35,797 nt of DNA from Microcaldota archaeon (GCA_016194335.1 JACQBR010000007.1:1-35797), one strand, 5' to 3'; counted from the first letter of the stretch, positions 8,807-15,933 are shown. Numbers and translations: made by a program. Notes: generated from the sequence alone by a model not told the origin.

Positions 8807-9562
8807 ATGAGAAATCCACACATCAGCGTGGTCATCCCATCCTACAACGAGAGGGAAAACATCGGCGGGTGCGTCGAGGGCATCGAAAACGAGTTGAAAA
8901 AACTGCGCAAGCCTTTCGAGATTGTGGTGGTGGACGACAATTCCCCCGACGGCACTGCCGACGAGGTGCGCAGGCTCGGCCGCAAGTTCGGCAACGTGAG
9001 GCTGCTGGGCAACCCCCAAAAAAAGGGCATCGGCTACGCGCTTCATCTCGGGCTTGACTCCGCAAGGGGCGCCGTTCTCGTCACTACCGACGCGGATTCC
9101 TCCATCGACCCGTCGTTCATCACGCGGGCTGTCGCCAAGATGGAAGAGGGCGGCTACGGCGTGGTGGTGGGATGCCGGCATATGCCTGGCGGCTATTACG
9201 AAAAGAACTTCTGGTACAACAAGGCGAGAAGCACGCTGAGCAGGCCGGGAAACAGGTTCATCAGGCTAATCACGGGAATTCCCGTTGACGATTTCTCCCT
9301 CAACTTCAGGGCGGTAAGCAGGGAAGCGTGGAAGGCAACAACAAGCCGCTCGGCTGAAAACGGCAATGCCTTCATGTTCGAGATGGTCTACTACCCCGCG
9401 ATAAGCGGGTTTGGGATAGGGCAGATTCCCGTGCGCTTCATGGAGCGGACCAAAGGCGAAACGAAAACGAGGCTGTTCAAGGCGGCCGCAACGTTCTTTC
9501 GGCACGTGCTTGCGCTGCGGTTGAGGCATGGAAAGGCCCCTGCTCACACGGTGCGGACTTGA
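8807..9562 (+). CDS. dolichyl-phosphate mannose synthase-like glycosyltransferase (GT2)
   Basis: About 251 residues. The GT-A core reads ISVVIPSYNERENI, then VVVDDNSPDGTADEV, and the metal motif TTDADSS, all typical of DPM1/DPG synthases. These load mannose or glucose onto dolichyl phosphate on the cytoplasmic face. There is no C-terminal membrane domain, as in the short DPM1 class. I chose ATG 8807 over the upstream TTG 8798 because the promoter spacing leaves almost no leader. Its product would be the lipid-linked donor for the GT-C-like membrane proteins of the cluster. Confidence 0.88.
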   Translation: MRNPHISVVIPSYNERENIGGCVEGIENELKKLRKPFEIVVVDDNSPDGTADEVRRLGRKFGNVRLLGNPQKKGIGYALHLGLDSARGAVLVTTDADSSIDPSFITRAVAKMEEGGYGVVVGCRHMPGGYYEKNFWYNKARSTLSRPGNRFIRLITGIPVDDFSLNFRAVSREAWKATTSRSAENGNAFMFEMVYYPAISGFGIGQIPVRFMERTKGETKTRLFKAAATFFRHVLALRLRHGKAPAHTVRT

Positions 9563-9768
9563 ATTGACTGAAAATTTGTTGATTGGAACAAAAAAAATCC
9601 GGACGAGCTTTGCTAAACATTTGCCTTTTGCCAAAATATCCGATTTTCTGCCAATCTATCCGCCAGTTCATAATCTTGACGCGAGAATGGCCTTTAGACA
9701 ATTGTCGAGAGAATCACATAAAAGAAAGATTGAAATACCATCCTGTCAACTAGTTTACTAATTAACTC

Positions 9769-9816
9769 CCTAGGGTTGAACTACAACCTTAGGCTATTAT
9801 CCCCAAGGGCTTGGGG
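9769..9816. repeat. two tandem hairpins in a 318-base gene-free stretch
   Basis: The gap 9563-9880 has no credible gene and is AT-richer than its surroundings. It holds two adjacent perfect or near-perfect inverted repeats. CCTAGGGTTG (9769-9778) faces CAACCTTAGG (9784-9793), a 10-bp stem with one G-T pair and a 5-base loop. CCCCAAG (9801-9807) faces CTTGGGG (9810-9816). They lie just before the NYN gene and could be a boundary structure, a terminator of the DPM-like transcript or a regulatory RNA element. Confidence 0.6.
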
Positions 9817-9880
9817 GCGCGCTTCTGCGTTCTCCCAACCCCTTGCACGTTTCTGAGTTGGCTGTGCATTGGTTCCTGCA

Positions 9881-10432
9881 TTGACTCCGCCACAAGTAGA
9901 ACGAGTAATGCTATTCATCGATGGAAGCAACTTTTACCACGGGCTAAAGAAGAACTTTGGCACTACCCGAATCAAGTTTGTAGGTTTTTCTAAATATTTG
10001 CGTTCTGGGCGCAAACTCGTTTCGATTGAATACTACAACGCACCCTTGTCGCAGCAACTTAATCCAGTTAGTTATGCGGGACAACAGCGGTTTTTCGAAG
10101 CAATTAAACGCATACCCGAATTGAATCTCCACCTAGCAAAATTAGTCAAGCGGTTCGATATTACTAAGCAAAATCAAGTAATTGTCGAAAAAGGCCTTGA
10201 TGTAATGCTGGCGGTTCATATGTTCAAACACGCAATTAGTGACAATTACGATACTGCAATCCTAGTTAGTGGAGATGGCGATTTTGCTCCTGCAATTGAA
10301 ATCATACGGAAGGCGTATGGCAAACGTATTGAAGCAGCTTGTTTTGACACCGAACGAAGTGACCATCTGCGTCAAGTATGCGATAAAATCTGGGAATTAG
10401 AGAATCACCCGATTCGCCAATTCATGAATTGA
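9881..10432 (+). CDS. NYN domain (LabA/DUF88-like) predicted ribonuclease
   Basis: About 184 residues. The NYN (PIN-like) acid cluster is complete: the first aspartate in LFIDGSNFYHGL, a middle aspartate in EKGLDVMLAVHM, and the SGDGDFAPAIE motif. The family comprises metal-dependent RNases or RNA-binding proteins of the PIN superfamily. There is no clear start codon: TTG 9881, TTG 9869 and ATG 9908 are all in frame, and I prefer 9881 because homologues keep several residues before the IDGSN strand. Codon use is AT-richer than in both neighbours, and the gene splits a sugar cluster to which it has no obvious link, so it is probably a transferred insertion. Confidence 0.85.
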   Translation: MTPPQVERVMLFIDGSNFYHGLKKNFGTTRIKFVGFSKYLRSGRKLVSIEYYNAPLSQQLNPVSYAGQQRFFEAIKRIPELNLHLAKLVKRFDITKQNQVIVEKGLDVMLAVHMFKHAISDNYDTAILVSGDGDFAPAIEIIRKAYGKRIEAACFDTERSDHLRQVCDKIWELENHPIRQFMN

Positions 10433-10538
10433 TTATTTCTACCAAAGGATTAGATTGCTTGCCGAATAATTCTGCTAGAGGATGGAGTTATTAGCAAAGC
10501 TGATTTGGCCGAACCGGGCAGAAGGGGGTATTCTTCAC

Positions 10539-11528
10539 ATGTCGTTCTACTCTGGCAAGAAAGTCGCAGTCACCGGCGGGGACGGCTTTATCGGCTCGCG
10601 CCTCACCGAACTTCTCGTCAAGGCGGGTGCTGACGTGACCCTCATCGCCAAGAAGCCTGTTGTCAACACCGTCCACCTTCAGGATGACATCACCATCGCA
10701 TACGGCGACTTGAAGGATTTGAATTTCGCCTCCAAGGCGATGGAGGGTGCCGACACTGTTTTCCACCTCGCGGGCAAGGTGGCGGGCGTGCTTTACAACG
10801 CCACGCACCCAGCGACGATGATTACGGAGAACACCGCTCTCAACTCCGGGGCTATTGAGGCGGCAAACAAGGCCGGCGCAAGGCGCTATCTCTTCACGAG
10901 CTCGGCGTGCGGTTACGCCCTGCATTCGCCAATTCCATTGCGAGAGGAGGATTTCTTCAACGGCATGCCCGAGCCGAGCAACGGGCCTTACGGCTGGGCC
11001 AAGAGGCTCGGGGAGCTTCAGGCACAGGCGTATGCGAAGGAATTCGGGATGAAGGTCTCAATCGTCCGTCCTTTCAACTGCTACGGCCCGCGCGACAGCT
11101 TCGACCCCGAAACTTCGCACGTGATTCCAGGCCTCGTCCGCAAGGCCGTTGAGAGGCAAAACCCGTTCGTAGTGTGGGGAGACGGCAGCGCCAGCCGCGC
11201 GTTCATCTACGTTGACGACGTGGCCGCGGGCATGATGCTTGCGTGCGAAAAGGCCGCCGATGCCGACCCGATTAATTTGGGCACTTCGGAAGAAATCACG
11301 ATTAGGGAGCTGGTGGAAAAAATCCTCCGCCTCGCGGGCCACTCCGGCGCCAGCGTCGTTTTCGACTCCAGCAAGCCCGCGGGCCAGCCGAGGCGTAGCT
11401 GCTCGACTGAAAAGGCGTTGGCAAAGATGGGCTTTCGGGCGCAGACTCCTCTTGAAGAGGGAATCGCCAAGACCGTCTCGTGGTTCGAGGCCAACAGGGA
11501 GAAGTTGGGCGCCCAATCGCCTGCTTGA
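10539..11528 (+). CDS. NAD-dependent epimerase/reductase, GDP-fucose-synthase-like SDR
   Basis: A 329-residue extended SDR starting at the ATG at 10539, preceded by GGGGGT at 10524-10529; the frame is open further upstream without coding character. The cofactor loop is GGDGFIG, the catalytic serines are in FTSSACGY and the Tyr-Lys pair is YGWAK. The HLAGKVAGVLYNATHPATMITEN block and the tail TPLEEGIAKTVSWF resemble GDP-L-fucose synthase (WcaG/Fcl). That enzyme 5-epimerises and reduces GDP-4-keto-6-deoxymannose; its homologue ColC does the same in colitose synthesis. The next two genes follow closely, so it heads a sugar operon. The exact substrate is inferred from neighbours. Confidence 0.8.
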   Translation: MSFYSGKKVAVTGGDGFIGSRLTELLVKAGADVTLIAKKPVVNTVHLQDDITIAYGDLKDLNFASKAMEGADTVFHLAGKVAGVLYNATHPATMITENTALNSGAIEAANKAGARRYLFTSSACGYALHSPIPLREEDFFNGMPEPSNGPYGWAKRLGELQAQAYAKEFGMKVSIVRPFNCYGPRDSFDPETSHVIPGLVRKAVERQNPFVVWGDGSASRAFIYVDDVAAGMMLACEKAADADPINLGTSEEITIRELVEKILRLAGHSGASVVFDSSKPAGQPRRSCSTEKALAKMGFRAQTPLEEGIAKTVSWFEANREKLGAQSPA

Positions 11529-11553
11529 TAATCCTATTCGAGATTAAACTGCT

Positions 11554-12804
11554 GTGAGTGCTTTAGAGAAAATGGAAGATTCCAAACCTTTCAATCCCGG
11601 CCCTTTCGAGAGCAGCTTCCGCATTGAAGTGGGCACGCTCGACCTTGGCGGGAACGAGAGGAAATACGTCAACCAGGCGCTTGATAACAACCGCCTTTCC
11701 TACGGCCCGTTCTCGCAGGGATTCGAACGGGGCCTTGCGGGCGCGCACGGCTGCAAATACGGCGTGCTTGTCAACAGCGGCACGAGCGCCCTGCGCATTG
11801 CCGTTGCCGCGCTAAGGGAAGCCTGCGGCTGGAAGGACGGCGACGAGGTCCTCGTCCCCTCGCTCACTTTCGTGGCGAGCGCCAATGTCATCATCCAGAA
11901 CAACCTAAAGCCCGTCTTCGTCGACGTGGACCCGCTCACTTACAACATCGACCCGTCCAAGATTGGGGAGAAAATAACCTCCCGCACGAGGGGAATCATG
12001 CCCGTGCATCTTTTCGGCCTTCCCTGCGACATGGACCCTATTATGAAGCTGAAGCAGGAGCACGGCCTGAGCATGATTGAGGACTCCTGCGAAACGATGT
12101 TCGCCAGATACAAGGGCAGGCCCGTGGGCTCCTTCGGCGAAATCGGCTGCTTCTCAAGCTACATCGCCCACCTCATCGTCACGGGAGTCGGGGGGATGGC
12201 GATTACGGATGACGAGAAACTCGCGGTCATGCTGCGCAGCCTCGCCAACCACGGCAGGGATTCGATTTACCTCTCCATTGACGACAGCAAGAGGCAAAGC
12301 AGCGACGAGAGGAGGATGGTGATGGAACGCCGCTTCCGCTTCGAAAGGCTGGGCTACAGCTTCCGCGTTACGGAACTGGAGGCGGCAATCGGCTGCGGCC
12401 AGCTAGAGCGGAAGGAGGAAATCATTTCCGCACGCCGCGCAAACGGGGCGTTCCTCAACGAGCACCTAAGCAGGCATTCGCGCTTCCTCCAGCTCCCATC
12501 AATTCCCGAAGGCCGCGAGCATTCATTCATGCTCTACCCGATTGTCGTGCGGAAGGGCGCGGGCTTTTCCCGCGAGGAGCTCACCCACTTCCTTGAGGAG
12601 AATGGGATTGAAACCAGGCACATGGTGCCGCTGCTCAACCAGCCGGTTTACAGGAAGCTCTTCGGCCAGGACATCGAGGAGAACTACCCCGTTGCCAAGT
12701 GGGTAAACTCGCACGGGTTTTACATCGGCTGCCACCAGAAGCTGGCCGAAGGCGATTTGCAGTACGCAGTTTCGAAGTTCGGCGAGTTTTTCGAGAAGAA
12801 GTAG
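11554..12804 (+). CDS. DegT/DnrJ/EryC1-fold PLP enzyme with His in place of the catalytic Lys
   Basis: A 416-residue fold-type I PLP enzyme of the sugar aminotransferase family. NSGTSALRIAVAAL and the PSLTFVASAN block form the cofactor site, and D177 in MIEDSCE is the pyridine-N aspartate. The internal-aldimine lysine (in relatives SFHPxK...TGEGG) is replaced here: the segment reads CFSSYIAHLIVTGVGGM, with His206 at that position (codon CAC at 12169). The same Lys-to-His change defines ColD and E1, which remove the 3-hydroxyl from 4-keto-6-deoxy sugars. A transaminase role is therefore unlikely and a 3-dehydratase role plausible. The start is GTG 11554; ATG 11572 is the alternative. Confidence 0.88.
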   Translation: MSALEKMEDSKPFNPGPFESSFRIEVGTLDLGGNERKYVNQALDNNRLSYGPFSQGFERGLAGAHGCKYGVLVNSGTSALRIAVAALREACGWKDGDEVLVPSLTFVASANVIIQNNLKPVFVDVDPLTYNIDPSKIGEKITSRTRGIMPVHLFGLPCDMDPIMKLKQEHGLSMIEDSCETMFARYKGRPVGSFGEIGCFSSYIAHLIVTGVGGMAITDDEKLAVMLRSLANHGRDSIYLSIDDSKRQSSDERRMVMERRFRFERLGYSFRVTELEAAIGCGQLERKEEIISARRANGAFLNEHLSRHSRFLQLPSIPEGREHSFMLYPIVVRKGAGFSREELTHFLEENGIETRHMVPLLNQPVYRKLFGQDIEENYPVAKWVNSHGFYIGCHQKLAEGDLQYAVSKFGEFFEKK

Positions 12805-12826
12805 GGCAATTAAGTTGGAGGGGTGT

Positions 12827-13267
12827 TTGACTCAGATGATTGACGGCGTTGTAATCGAAAGGCACAAGTGGTTTGCCAGCGAGGGGAACAAGGGCGATCT
12901 GATGCCCGAGTTTTTCAGGGGCAAGGGCTGGGACGAGTTCCAGGTCAACCTCAACACGGCCTTCCCCCGCATGGTAAAGGGCAAGCACATGCACCTGCTC
13001 AAGGAAGAGACGTTCTTCTGCGTGAAGGGCAACCTCCTGCTTCACCTCGAGGACTCGCGCGATGGCTCCAAGACCCGCGGCGAGAGGCAGACGGTGAACT
13101 TCAGCGAGTCGGAAGGCGTGTCGGTAATGATACCGCCCGGCGTGTGGCACTCGGTGGAAAACCTCGGCAACCAAACCGGATTCTTCCTCGAGCTGAGCAA
13201 CAGGTTCTTCAACCCCCAGGACGAGTTCCGCGCGCCGTTCGACCCGGCGGTTGACAAACAGAAATAG
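12827..13267 (+). CDS. sugar-nucleotide cupin (RmlC/FdtA-like)
   Basis: About 146 residues forming a single cupin barrel. Metal/active-site histidines lie in KGKHMHLLKEETFFCVKGNLLL, and the second cupin motif is IPPGVWHSVENLG. The C-terminal SNRFFNPQDEFR stretch resembles dTDP-4-keto-hexose epimerase and ketoisomerase cupins. The start is a TTG at 12827 placed five bases after GGAGG (12817-12821); ATG 12836 is possible but its spacing is long. It probably epimerises or isomerises a 4-keto-deoxy sugar made by the two upstream enzymes, 22 bases away. It converges with the GalE-like gene with 16 bases between the stops. Confidence 0.78.
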   Translation: MTQMIDGVVIERHKWFASEGNKGDLMPEFFRGKGWDEFQVNLNTAFPRMVKGKHMHLLKEETFFCVKGNLLLHLEDSRDGSKTRGERQTVNFSESEGVSVMIPPGVWHSVENLGNQTGFFLELSNRFFNPQDEFRAPFDPAVDKQK

Positions 13268-13283
13268 GCGTAAGAATTAAGCC

Positions 13284-14225
13284 CTATATTTCCGTAATCA
13301 GCTCCTTCACCGCCTTTCTCACTGCCTGTTCGGAATTCATCTTCGGCTTCCAGCCTTGCGCGAGCATCGAGTCGATTGCGGGCTGGTATTTGGGGACGTC
13401 GCCAACCCAGCCGCGGTCGCCGCCGGTGAAGGTGTATTTGACATTGTGCAGGCCCATTTCCTCCGCGATGATGTCGGCGATTTCGGTCACGGTAATGGAA
13501 TCGGCGCTTCCGATGTTGAGCGTCTCGAACTTGCCCAGCCCTTTCTTTGGATGGAGTATTCCCGCCACGCAGTCGTCCACGTGCACGTAGTTCTTCTTCT
13601 GCTTGCCGTTCCCGAGGATTTCCAACTCCTTGGGGTTCCTGCGCATCTTGAGGATGAAGTCGCGAATCACGCCGTGCGTCCCGCGCCTTCCAATCACGTT
13701 TGCAAACCTGTAAGCAACAGCCTTCATTCCGCTCACGCCGCACACGCCGGAAAGCATTGCCTCTCCCGCGAGCTTGGTCGCGCCGTAAAGGGAGATGGGC
13801 CGCAAAGGCGAGTAGTTTTCGGGAGTGGGGATTACCGACGCCTCGCCGTAAACCGTTGCAGAGGATGCGAACACGAATTCCCCGACGGACGCGCTTCTCG
13901 CGGCGTCAATGGCGTTGAACGTGCCAGCCATGTTCACGTTGAACATCGCCTGCGGCTTTTCGGTTCCCGCGCGCACGTCGGGAGTGGCCGCGAGGTGGAA
14001 TGCCCTGCCGCAGGATTGCATCGCGGCGTCGAGGGCCTTGCGGTCGAGAATCGAGCCTTTGACGAATTTCACCCTGCCAGACTTGACGTGCCCCTGTATG
14101 AACTCGAGCCTTCCCGAGCTGAGGTCGTCAAAAACCGTGACGGAAGCGCCAGTTGCCACCAGCGCGTCGACGAGGTTGCTGCCGATGAAGCCCGCGCCGC
14201 CTGTCACGAGGACTTTTTGGGGCAT
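13284..14225 (-). CDS. NAD-dependent UDP-sugar epimerase (GalE-like SDR)
   Basis: A 313-residue extended SDR: MPQKVLVTGGAGFIGSNLV cofactor loop, DDLSSG after the second strand, FASSATVYGE catalytic serine, and YGATK for the Tyr-Lys pair. The layout fits archaeal UDP-glucose/UDP-GlcNAc 4-epimerases. The true start is the ATG at 14225: the frame is open to 14387, but that part overlaps the upstream membrane gene and shows no domain. Only one base separates it from the stop of that gene, so the two are cotranscribed. It supplies a nucleotide sugar to the cluster; the substrate is not decided by the sequence. Confidence 0.88.
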   Translation of the reverse strand: MPQKVLVTGGAGFIGSNLVDALVATGASVTVFDDLSSGRLEFIQGHVKSGRVKFVKGSILDRKALDAAMQSCGRAFHLAATPDVRAGTEKPQAMFNVNMAGTFNAIDAARSASVGEFVFASSATVYGEASVIPTPENYSPLRPISLYGATKLAGEAMLSGVCGVSGMKAVAYRFANVIGRRGTHGVIRDFILKMRRNPKELEILGNGKQKKNYVHVDDCVAGILHPKKGLGKFETLNIGSADSITVTEIADIIAEEMGLHNVKYTFTGGDRGWVGDVPKYQPAIDSMLAQGWKPKMNSEQAVRKAVKELITEI

Positions 14226-14226
14226 G

Positions 14227-14628
14227 CTATTTGAAACCTCGTTCGCGCACGATGCGTTCCTGCAGCCTCGAGCGGCTGAAGAAGCCGAGTGCCAATCCGC
14301 CGACAAGGGCGATGACGGCAAGGCCGTTGTTGATTTTCCCCTGGAAGAGGTCGTAGACCACCAGTTCGAAAAGCAGGCCGAGCACAACGAGCCAAAGGAG
14401 TCGCAGTTCGATGAGGAATTCGGAGAACAGGCCGTGTTCCTTGATTGCCTTCACGGGGTAGTTCCACATCAGGCTCACCGCCGCGAGGAGGATGATTGCC
14501 GGAAACGCGAAGGTGGTGTAGCCCCGCGTGAACGCCTGCGAGATTACCGCCAGCAATACAACGAGCGCGAGGTGAATGGCGAAATAGCCGTTTTCCTCGG
14601 ATTTGAGCCAGTCGGAAATGCCTTCCAT
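14227..14628 (-). CDS. small integral membrane protein, four predicted helices
   Basis: A 133-residue protein with hydrophobic segments at about 17-33, 38-54, 72-92 and 102-117 and a basic C-terminus (SRSRLQERIVRERGFK). I recognise no family. It is the first gene of a two-gene transcript with the GalE-like epimerase, and a role in membrane-associated glycan assembly is a guess from position only. Confidence 0.7.
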   Translation of the reverse strand: MEGISDWLKSEENGYFAIHLALVVLLAVISQAFTRGYTTFAFPAIILLAAVSLMWNYPVKAIKEHGLFSEFLIELRLLWLVVLGLLFELVVYDLFQGKINNGLAVIALVGGLALGFFSRSRLQERIVRERGFK

Positions 14629-14720
14629 CTCAGAGTCCCACCCCCCTTACGAGATTAGGCGGCAAGGCGTCTAAAAAGGTTTGCGCAAGGTGCCAAAGGC
14701 GGGCGGCTTATCGCGCGTTG

Positions 14721-14726
14721 TTATAT
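14721..14726 (+). promoter_or_regulatory. TATA box of msrB
   Basis: TTATAT lies 31-36 bases before the ATG at 14757, predicting a transcript that starts near 14750. This argues against the in-frame ATG at 14733. Confidence 0.4.
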
Positions 14727-14756
14727 TGCCTAATGCATAAACCCGTAGTGGCCAAG

Positions 14757-15158
14757 ATGAAACTCAAGACTGATGGGGAATGGCGCAAGGCGCTTGACCC
14801 CCAGGCCTATTCAGTGATGCGGCAGAAGGGGACTGAAATGCCCTTCACCGGCAGGCATTGGGACCGGCATGAGGACGGGGACTATTTCTGCATCGGTTGC
14901 GGGGCGAAGCTCTTCTCCTCAGGCACCAAATTCGGCTCAGGCACGGGCTGGCCGAGCTTTGACTCGCCCGCCAACAAGGAAAACGTGAAGCTCCTGCCAG
15001 ACAAAAGCCACGGCATGGAAAGGACTGAAGTCGTGTGCAAAAACTGCGGCGGACACCTTGGGCATCTCTTCAACGACGGCCCCACCCCAACGGGCGCGCG
15101 CTACTGCATAAACTCCTGCACCCTCGCGTTCAGGCCAAAGGGAAAGAAAAAAGATTGA
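14757..15158 (+). CDS. msrB: peptide methionine (R)-S-oxide reductase MsrB
   Basis: A 133-residue MsrB. The zinc site is C45/C48 (CIGC) and C94/C97 (CKNC), the substrate motif is GTGWPSF, and the catalytic cysteine is C117 in RYCIN, with C121 as a possible resolving residue. It reduces methionine-R-sulfoxide in oxidised proteins in the cytoplasm. The family length is normal. ATG 14757 is preferred because the body of the family starts here and the TATA box fits; ATG 14733 and TTG 14718 are in frame. It stands alone between the glycan cluster and tRNA-Leu. Confidence 0.95.
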   Translation: MKLKTDGEWRKALDPQAYSVMRQKGTEMPFTGRHWDRHEDGDYFCIGCGAKLFSSGTKFGSGTGWPSFDSPANKENVKLLPDKSHGMERTEVVCKNCGGHLGHLFNDGPTPTGARYCINSCTLAFRPKGKKKD

Positions 15159-15195
15159 GCGCAGGAAAGCTTCAAAAAATAAAACCTGGCGAAAA

Positions 15196-15333
15196 TCAGC
15201 CCAGCTGCCCCATCTTCCTCTTCAGCTCGGCAATCTCCTCGTGCAGCTTCCTGTTGCGCTTGAGCGGGTCGTTAAGCGCCTGCCTCTCCAGCTCCTCGAG
15301 CTTCCCCTTCAAGTTCGACTTCCTGTGCGCCAT
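15196..15333 (-). CDS. 45-residue basic coiled-coil protein
   Basis: A short open frame on the minus strand from ATG 15333 to TGA 15196. After a basic start (MAHRKSNLKGK) it is a charged, leucine-spaced helix (LEELERQALNDPLKRNRK, then LHEEIAELKRKMGQL), an almost perfect heptad pattern. In-frame GTG 15354 would add seven residues and has GGTGGGAG nearby. GC-rich third positions match the genome. It converges with msrB, 37 bases away. There is no family I can name; such micro-proteins often bind a larger partner. Confidence 0.5.
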   Translation of the reverse strand: MAHRKSNLKGKLEELERQALNDPLKRNRKLHEEIAELKRKMGQLG

Positions 15334-15449
15334 GTCCTGCTTGGAAACTCCCACCAAACATCACCCTTACCCGCAATTAGGATGGCGGGGTTAATTACTC
15401 CCAAACCCTCCAGCCCCCTTGCAAGGCGAATGGCTCGGCACCCCTCTTC

Positions 15450-15457
15450 TTTAAATC
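15450..15457 (+). promoter_or_regulatory. TATA box of tRNA-Leu
   Basis: TTTAAATC lies about 30 bases before the tRNA 5' end at 15485. That is the usual archaeal tRNA promoter distance and predicts a leader of a few bases. Confidence 0.55.
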
Positions 15458-15500
15458 GATTCTCAAGCTGAAACTATTACTGTTGCAGGGGTTGCCGAGA

Positions 15501-15662
15501 AACCTTTTCCTCGCTGCTCGAAAGTTCGCTTAGAAGCTCGCTTTCTGCGCTGCTCCGACGCGGCGCGAAACCGGCTATTGAAGCGGAGTTTTTGATGCTC
15601 CAGCTTCGTGCCGCGAAGCTTTACCAAAAGCTGCGATTCGAACGGCAGTGAGAGGTTCGGAA
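15501..15662 (+). other. tRNA-Leu intron 1 (D-loop, ~162 nt)
   Basis: The insertion between the D-loop halves has a bulge-helix-bulge-like junction. A 4-bp helix CCGA (15495-15498)/TCGG (15657-15660) is flanked by 3-base bulges GAA (15499-15501) and AAA (15661-15663). An inner 7-bp helix is ACCTTTT (15502-15508)/GAGAGGT (15650-15656). The outer helix is weak, so this is a relaxed motif. The body contains further stem-loops such as AGCTTCG...CGAAGCT and no homing-endonuclease frame. Confidence 0.75.
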
Positions 15663-15688
15663 ATCTGGTCAAAGGCGCGAGACTCAAG

Positions 15689-15761
15689 GTCACAACCCAT
15701 TCAAATTCAGGAAAGGGTTGCAAAATTCTACCGCGCTGGATGAAACCAAGATTGATGAGTC
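15689..15761 (+). other. tRNA-Leu intron 2 (canonical 37/38 position, 73 nt)
   Basis: A textbook bulge-helix-bulge. The outer helix is the anticodon stem and the 4-bp centre is CTCA (15683-15686)/TGAG (15756-15759). The bulges are AGG (cut after AG) and TCA (cut after TC), and the inner helix begins TCA/TGA. Splicing joins G37 to A38. Confidence 0.88.
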
Positions 15762-15933
15762 ATCTCGTCCCTTAGGGGTTCGGGGGTTCAAATCCCTCCC
15801 CCTGCATGTTCTATCTTTCTATAGTCTTGACTTTGCTATGGAAACATGTTTATTTACGGAGCGCCATATTTGCGCATGGTTACTCGTTTGGGTAGGTTTG
15901 GAGTGCACGAGTCAGGACTCACAGGTGATGTGT

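Larger units (their letters stand above)
15485..15806 (+). tRNA. tRNA-Leu(CAA) with two introns
   Basis: Three exons assemble a type II leucine tRNA of about 87 nt: 15485-15500, 15663-15688 and 15762-15806. Acceptor GCAGGGG (15485-15491) pairs perfectly with CCCCTGC (15799-15805), followed by discriminator A and no encoded CCA. The D-stem is GCC/GGC, and the anticodon stem is CGAGA (15678-15682) with TCTCG (15763-15767). The anticodon loop CT-CAA-G|A reads UUG codons. The long variable arm TCCCTTAGGGGTTC is followed by T-arm GGGGG-TTCAAAT-CCCTC. The first exon junction could shift by 1-2 bases, since the joined D-loop is slightly long. Confidence 0.9.

Noticed and set aside
11554-12804. Calling the DegT-fold protein a sugar aminotransferase
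   Set aside because: The catalytic lysine position is histidine, so transamination by the usual mechanism is not supported.
13356-14234. 292-codon open frame antisense to the GalE-like gene
   Set aside because: It lies wholly opposite a well-matched SDR gene, has no domain, and is rich in residues expected from GC-rich antisense reading. The same holds for frames at 902-1564, 1943-2422, 7017-7619, 8055-8672 and 24508-25449.
15463-15723. 86-codon minus-strand frame over the tRNA-Leu locus
   Set aside because: It crosses tRNA exons and intron 1, has no recognisable domain, and the tRNA explains the conservation expected here.
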